This document shows, one piece after another, positions 62,184 through 64,000 of a stretch of DNA of 64,000 nt (the stretch's first letter is position 1; each line of letters starts with the position of its first letter). A program made the position numbers and the translations under genes. This stretch comes from CAYMCQ01 sp964389025 (GTDB taxonomy: Bacteria; Verrucomicrobiota; Verrucomicrobiia; Limisphaerales; CAYMCQ01). The stretch spans positions 19,590 through 83,589 of the forward strand of contig CAYMCQ010000007.1 in the NCBI GenBank assembly GCA_964389025.1, in the 5' to 3' direction. The notes beneath the pieces were generated by a model. The model saw nothing but the letters and a program-made list of their open reading frames with translations, ran no database searches and was not told where the DNA came from.

Positions 62184-63643
62184 TGAGCAAGACTCAAAAA
62201 GTTCTTAACCAGCTTCGCGACTATGAATCGCGCAACGTCACATTCATCGAACGCGATGGCTCGTGGCCGATTGTTTGGGAACGCGCGAACGGCGTTCACG
62301 TTTGGGATGCGGAAGGAAAAAAATATCTCGACCTGACGGCGGCATTTGGCGTGGCGGCTGCGGGCCACGCAAACCCTCGTGTCGTCCGCGCCGGGCAAAC
62401 ACAAATGGCGAAATTGCTTCATGCGATGGGCGATGTGCATCCACATGCGTTGAAGGCGCGGCTCGCGAGAGAGTTAAGCAAGATCACTTTTGAACGTTGG
62501 AAGTCGAATTGGAGGGGCGGGTTACAGGAGTCCCTAAATTATAAGAATCAGGCAAGAAGTGGGACTCGTGTAACTCGTCCCTCCGGGAAAGTGATTTTCT
62601 GCAACTCCGGCTTCGAAGCCGTCGAGGCCGCACTCAAAACCGCGATGCTCGCGACTGGCAAACACGGAGTCGTCGCATTCAAGGGAGCGTATCACGGACT
62701 CGGCTACGGCGCGTTGAACGCCACGCATCGCGAACATTTCCGCGCGCCGTTTTGCTCGCAGCTTGGCGGGTTCGGCCATTTCGTTCCGTTTCCCGTTGCT
62801 TCGGAGGGACGAGTTACACGAGTCCCTGACTCAAAGCAATTTAGGGACTCGTGTAACTCGTCCCTCCGAGATGTTGAAGAACAAATTCGCTCGCTTTTCC
62901 GCCACGAAAAAATCGGCGCAATCCTGGTCGAGCCGATCCAAGTCCGAGGCGGCATCAACATCCCGCCGAAAAATTTTCTGCCAATGCTGCGGAAACTTTG
63001 TGATGAGTTTGGCGCGTTGTTGATCCTCGACGAAATTTACACTGGTTTTGGCCGCACGGGAAAATGGTTCGCGTGCGAACATTCGCGGACTGTTCCTGAT
63101 TTGATCTGCCTCGGCAAAGCGTTGACCGGCGGTTTTCCGCTTTCGGCGTGCGTTGGCCGCGCGGATTTGATGGACGCCGCATGGCCGGAATCCATCGGCG
63201 AGGCGATCCACACCAGCACGTTTCTCGGTCATCCCGTCGGCTGCGCGATGGCGCTGGCGCAAATTTCTGAAATCAAAAGCAAAAAACTTGTTGAGCGCAG
63301 CACGCGGCTGGGAAAGTTTTTGACGGCGGAGCTAAAATCAGCAATCGCCGATAGGCAATCGCCAACAGCCAAGCAGGCGTCGGCTATCGGCAATTGGCGA
63401 TTGGCTATCCGAGGCCAAGGATTGCTCGCAGGACTGGAATTAACTTCGCCAAACGGTTTGCCCGCGACAGAAAAGACTTTGCGCGTCATCAAAGAAATGC
63501 TGCATCGCGGCTTCATCCTTTTGCCCGAAGGCGAGCACGCCAACGTCATCAGCTTCACGCCGCCGCTGACGATTTCCGAGGCGCAGTTGTGCGAAACTGT
63601 GTTGGAATTGAAGCGAGTTTTAACCGCGGATGGACACGGATGA
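62183..63643 (+). CDS. Class III PLP aminotransferase carrying three repeat insertions
   Basis: 486 residues. Acetylornithine/ornithine-type fold: TAAFGVAAAGH, NSGFEAVEAA, ILDEIYTGFGRTG, and PLP lysine in LGKALTGGFPLS. Palindrome copies R4 (62511-62587) and R5 (62802-62868) and a third repeat (63341-63410) are all translated in frame, adding roughly 70 residues to loops. Its stop codon lies inside yet another repeat (63625-63694), which supplies the last residues TADGHG. Overlaps queE by one base. Confidence 0.88.
   Translation: MSKTQKVLNQLRDYESRNVTFIERDGSWPIVWERANGVHVWDAEGKKYLDLTAAFGVAAAGHANPRVVRAGQTQMAKLLHAMGDVHPHALKARLARELSKITFERWKSNWRGGLQESLNYKNQARSGTRVTRPSGKVIFCNSGFEAVEAALKTAMLATGKHGVVAFKGAYHGLGYGALNATHREHFRAPFCSQLGGFGHFVPFPVASEGRVTRVPDSKQFRDSCNSSLRDVEEQIRSLFRHEKIGAILVEPIQVRGGINIPPKNFLPMLRKLCDEFGALLILDEIYTGFGRTGKWFACEHSRTVPDLICLGKALTGGFPLSACVGRADLMDAAWPESIGEAIHTSTFLGHPVGCAMALAQISEIKSKKLVERSTRLGKFLTAELKSAIADRQSPTAKQASAIGNWRLAIRGQGLLAGLELTSPNGLPATEKTLRVIKEMLHRGFILLPEGEHANVISFTPPLTISEAQLCETVLELKRVLTADGHG
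62511..62587. repeat. Palindrome-family repeat R4, in frame inside the aminotransferase
   Basis: Left arm 62511-62538 and right arm 62561-62587 are inverted variants of the family sequence, with several mismatches between them. Translated as RGGLQESLNY to GTRVTRPSGK. The right arm encodes the same peptide as in R3. Confidence 0.8.
62802..62868. repeat. Palindrome-family repeat R5, in frame inside the aminotransferase
   Basis: Perfect 26-base inverted arms (62802-62827 and 62843-62868) around a 15-base loop. Translated as SEGRVTRVPD and onward. R5 shares its arms with the right half of R4, so one may derive from the other. Confidence 0.9.
63341..63410. repeat. Inverted repeat of CAATCGCC/GGCGATTG words in the aminotransferase
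   Basis: Imperfect inverted arms (about 63341-63369 and 63382-63410) encode SAIADRQSPT and AIGNWRLAIR in frame. The word family is that seen in queE at 61641. Confidence 0.65.
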
Positions 63644-63694
63644 ACACGGATTTTTCATTTGGTTTTATCCGTGTCCATCCGTGTCCATCCGTGG
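63625..63694. repeat. Inverted repeat of GGATGGACACGGATGAACACGG type
   Basis: Left arm 63625-63651 and right arm 63667-63694 are inverted copies of (CACGGATGGA) words. It contains the aminotransferase stop and lies just before ksgA. Might act as a hairpin between the genes. Confidence 0.8.
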
Positions 63695-63707
63695 TTTATT
63701 TTCAGCC

Positions 63708-64000
63708 GTGAAACTCACCGAAATACGCGAAGTGCTGGCGAGGCGCGACATCCAGCTCACCAAATCGCTCGGCCAGAATTTTTTGCACGACGCGAACCTG
63801 CTTGGGCGGATCGTCGAGGCAGCCGAACTGAACAAGGCCGATAAAGTTTTGGAAATCGGGCCGGGACTTGGCCCGCTCACGGAGTTGCTCCTGGAAAGTG
63901 CCGGTGAAGTTTTCGCGGTCGAGATGGATGCGCGGCTGGTGGAATTTTTGCGCGAGCGGTTCAAACAATTTTCGGAGGGCGGAGTTCCACGACGCCCTGA
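63708..64000 (+). CDS. ksgA: 16S rRNA dimethyladenosine transferase, partial
   Basis: Starts at GTG 63708 and runs off the window. N-terminal LTKSLGQNFLHD and SAM motif VLEIGPGLGPLT identify KsgA/RsmA, which dimethylates two adenines in helix 45. From residue 88 the translation becomes SEGGVPRRP, encoded by palindrome copy R6, so this conserved enzyme also carries an in-frame insertion or ends in the repeat just outside the window. Confidence 0.9.
   Translation, partial: MKLTEIREVLARRDIQLTKSLGQNFLHDANLLGRIVEAAELNKADKVLEIGPGLGPLTELLLESAGEVFAVEMDARLVEFLRERFKQFSEGGVPRRP
63973..63998 (+). repeat. Palindrome-family arm R6 inside ksgA
   Basis: Identical to the left arm of R2 over 26 bases. The right arm would lie beyond the window. 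Reading frame is kept up to the window end. Confidence 0.85.

Noticed and set aside
1..64000. tRNA or rRNA genes, including a tRNA att site for the island
   Set aside because: I saw no cloverleaf-type sequence or conserved rRNA segment; the att-like sites lie in a recombinase gene instead.

Overview
The window reads as a chromosomal segment of a verrucomicrobial bacterium, most like the Pedosphaera/Limisphaera side of Verrucomicrobiota. The clues are gene-family clues, not a database match: a prepilin with an H-X9-DG motif, ThuA and twin-arginine Gfo/Idh/MocA oxidoreductases, a Cys-type sulfatase, an exported beta-helix protein, MauE/DoxX-like membrane proteins, an ECF sigma factor with an anchored partner, and many short palindromic repeats.

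Positions 1 to about 23 kb are accessory, of looser codon use and lower GC than the right half. A large serine recombinase (19691-21538, minus) anchors the region. Its 3' end contains a 12-bp sequence, GAAGTGGTATAC, that recurs in the same orientation at 434 and 18529, each time inside the remains of a recombinase C-terminal tail. I read this as an island of cargo blocks stacked at the 3' end of the recombinase gene. The recombinase sits with a 58-residue protein, a divergent HTH regulator and a RuvC-like protein (21613-22894). A small block at 18541-19801 holds a second, inverted copy of the same control unit: HTH regulator, shared palindrome, 49-residue protein. The 18-kb cargo holds a TauD-like oxygenase, a nucleotide cyclase fused to an FCD domain, an exported DNA/RNA nuclease, a deoxyribosyltransferase-like protein paired with a membrane protein, an exported metallo-beta-lactamase with a membrane protein and a patatin, gene debris, and an RloC-like anticodon nuclease. 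Several look like candidate anti-phage or signalling modules.

Positions 23 to 37.5 kb are also variable: a truncated exported protein, a GT-C glycosyltransferase, an O-antigen ligase-like protein, mtgA, an alpha/beta hydrolase, a prepilin-like protein, MauE-like proteins, an S9 peptidase beside a decayed relative, and multi-HTH regulators. One of these regulators replaces the 3' end of comM, which marks a junction with the backbone.

From 37.5 kb the sequence is GC-rich backbone: comM, a sigma-54 two-component pair, corA, a carbohydrate-related set (ThuA, two Gfo/Idh/MocA proteins, sulfatase, MFS permease, beta-helix protein), an ECF sigma/partner pair, a type II restriction-modification pair, glutamate dehydrogenase, a mini zinc protease, queE, a class III aminotransferase and the start of ksgA. 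Palindromic repeats sharing the arm CGGAGGGCGGAGTTCCACGA or close variants lie between genes and also in frame inside three coding sequences, much as Rickettsia palindromic elements do.
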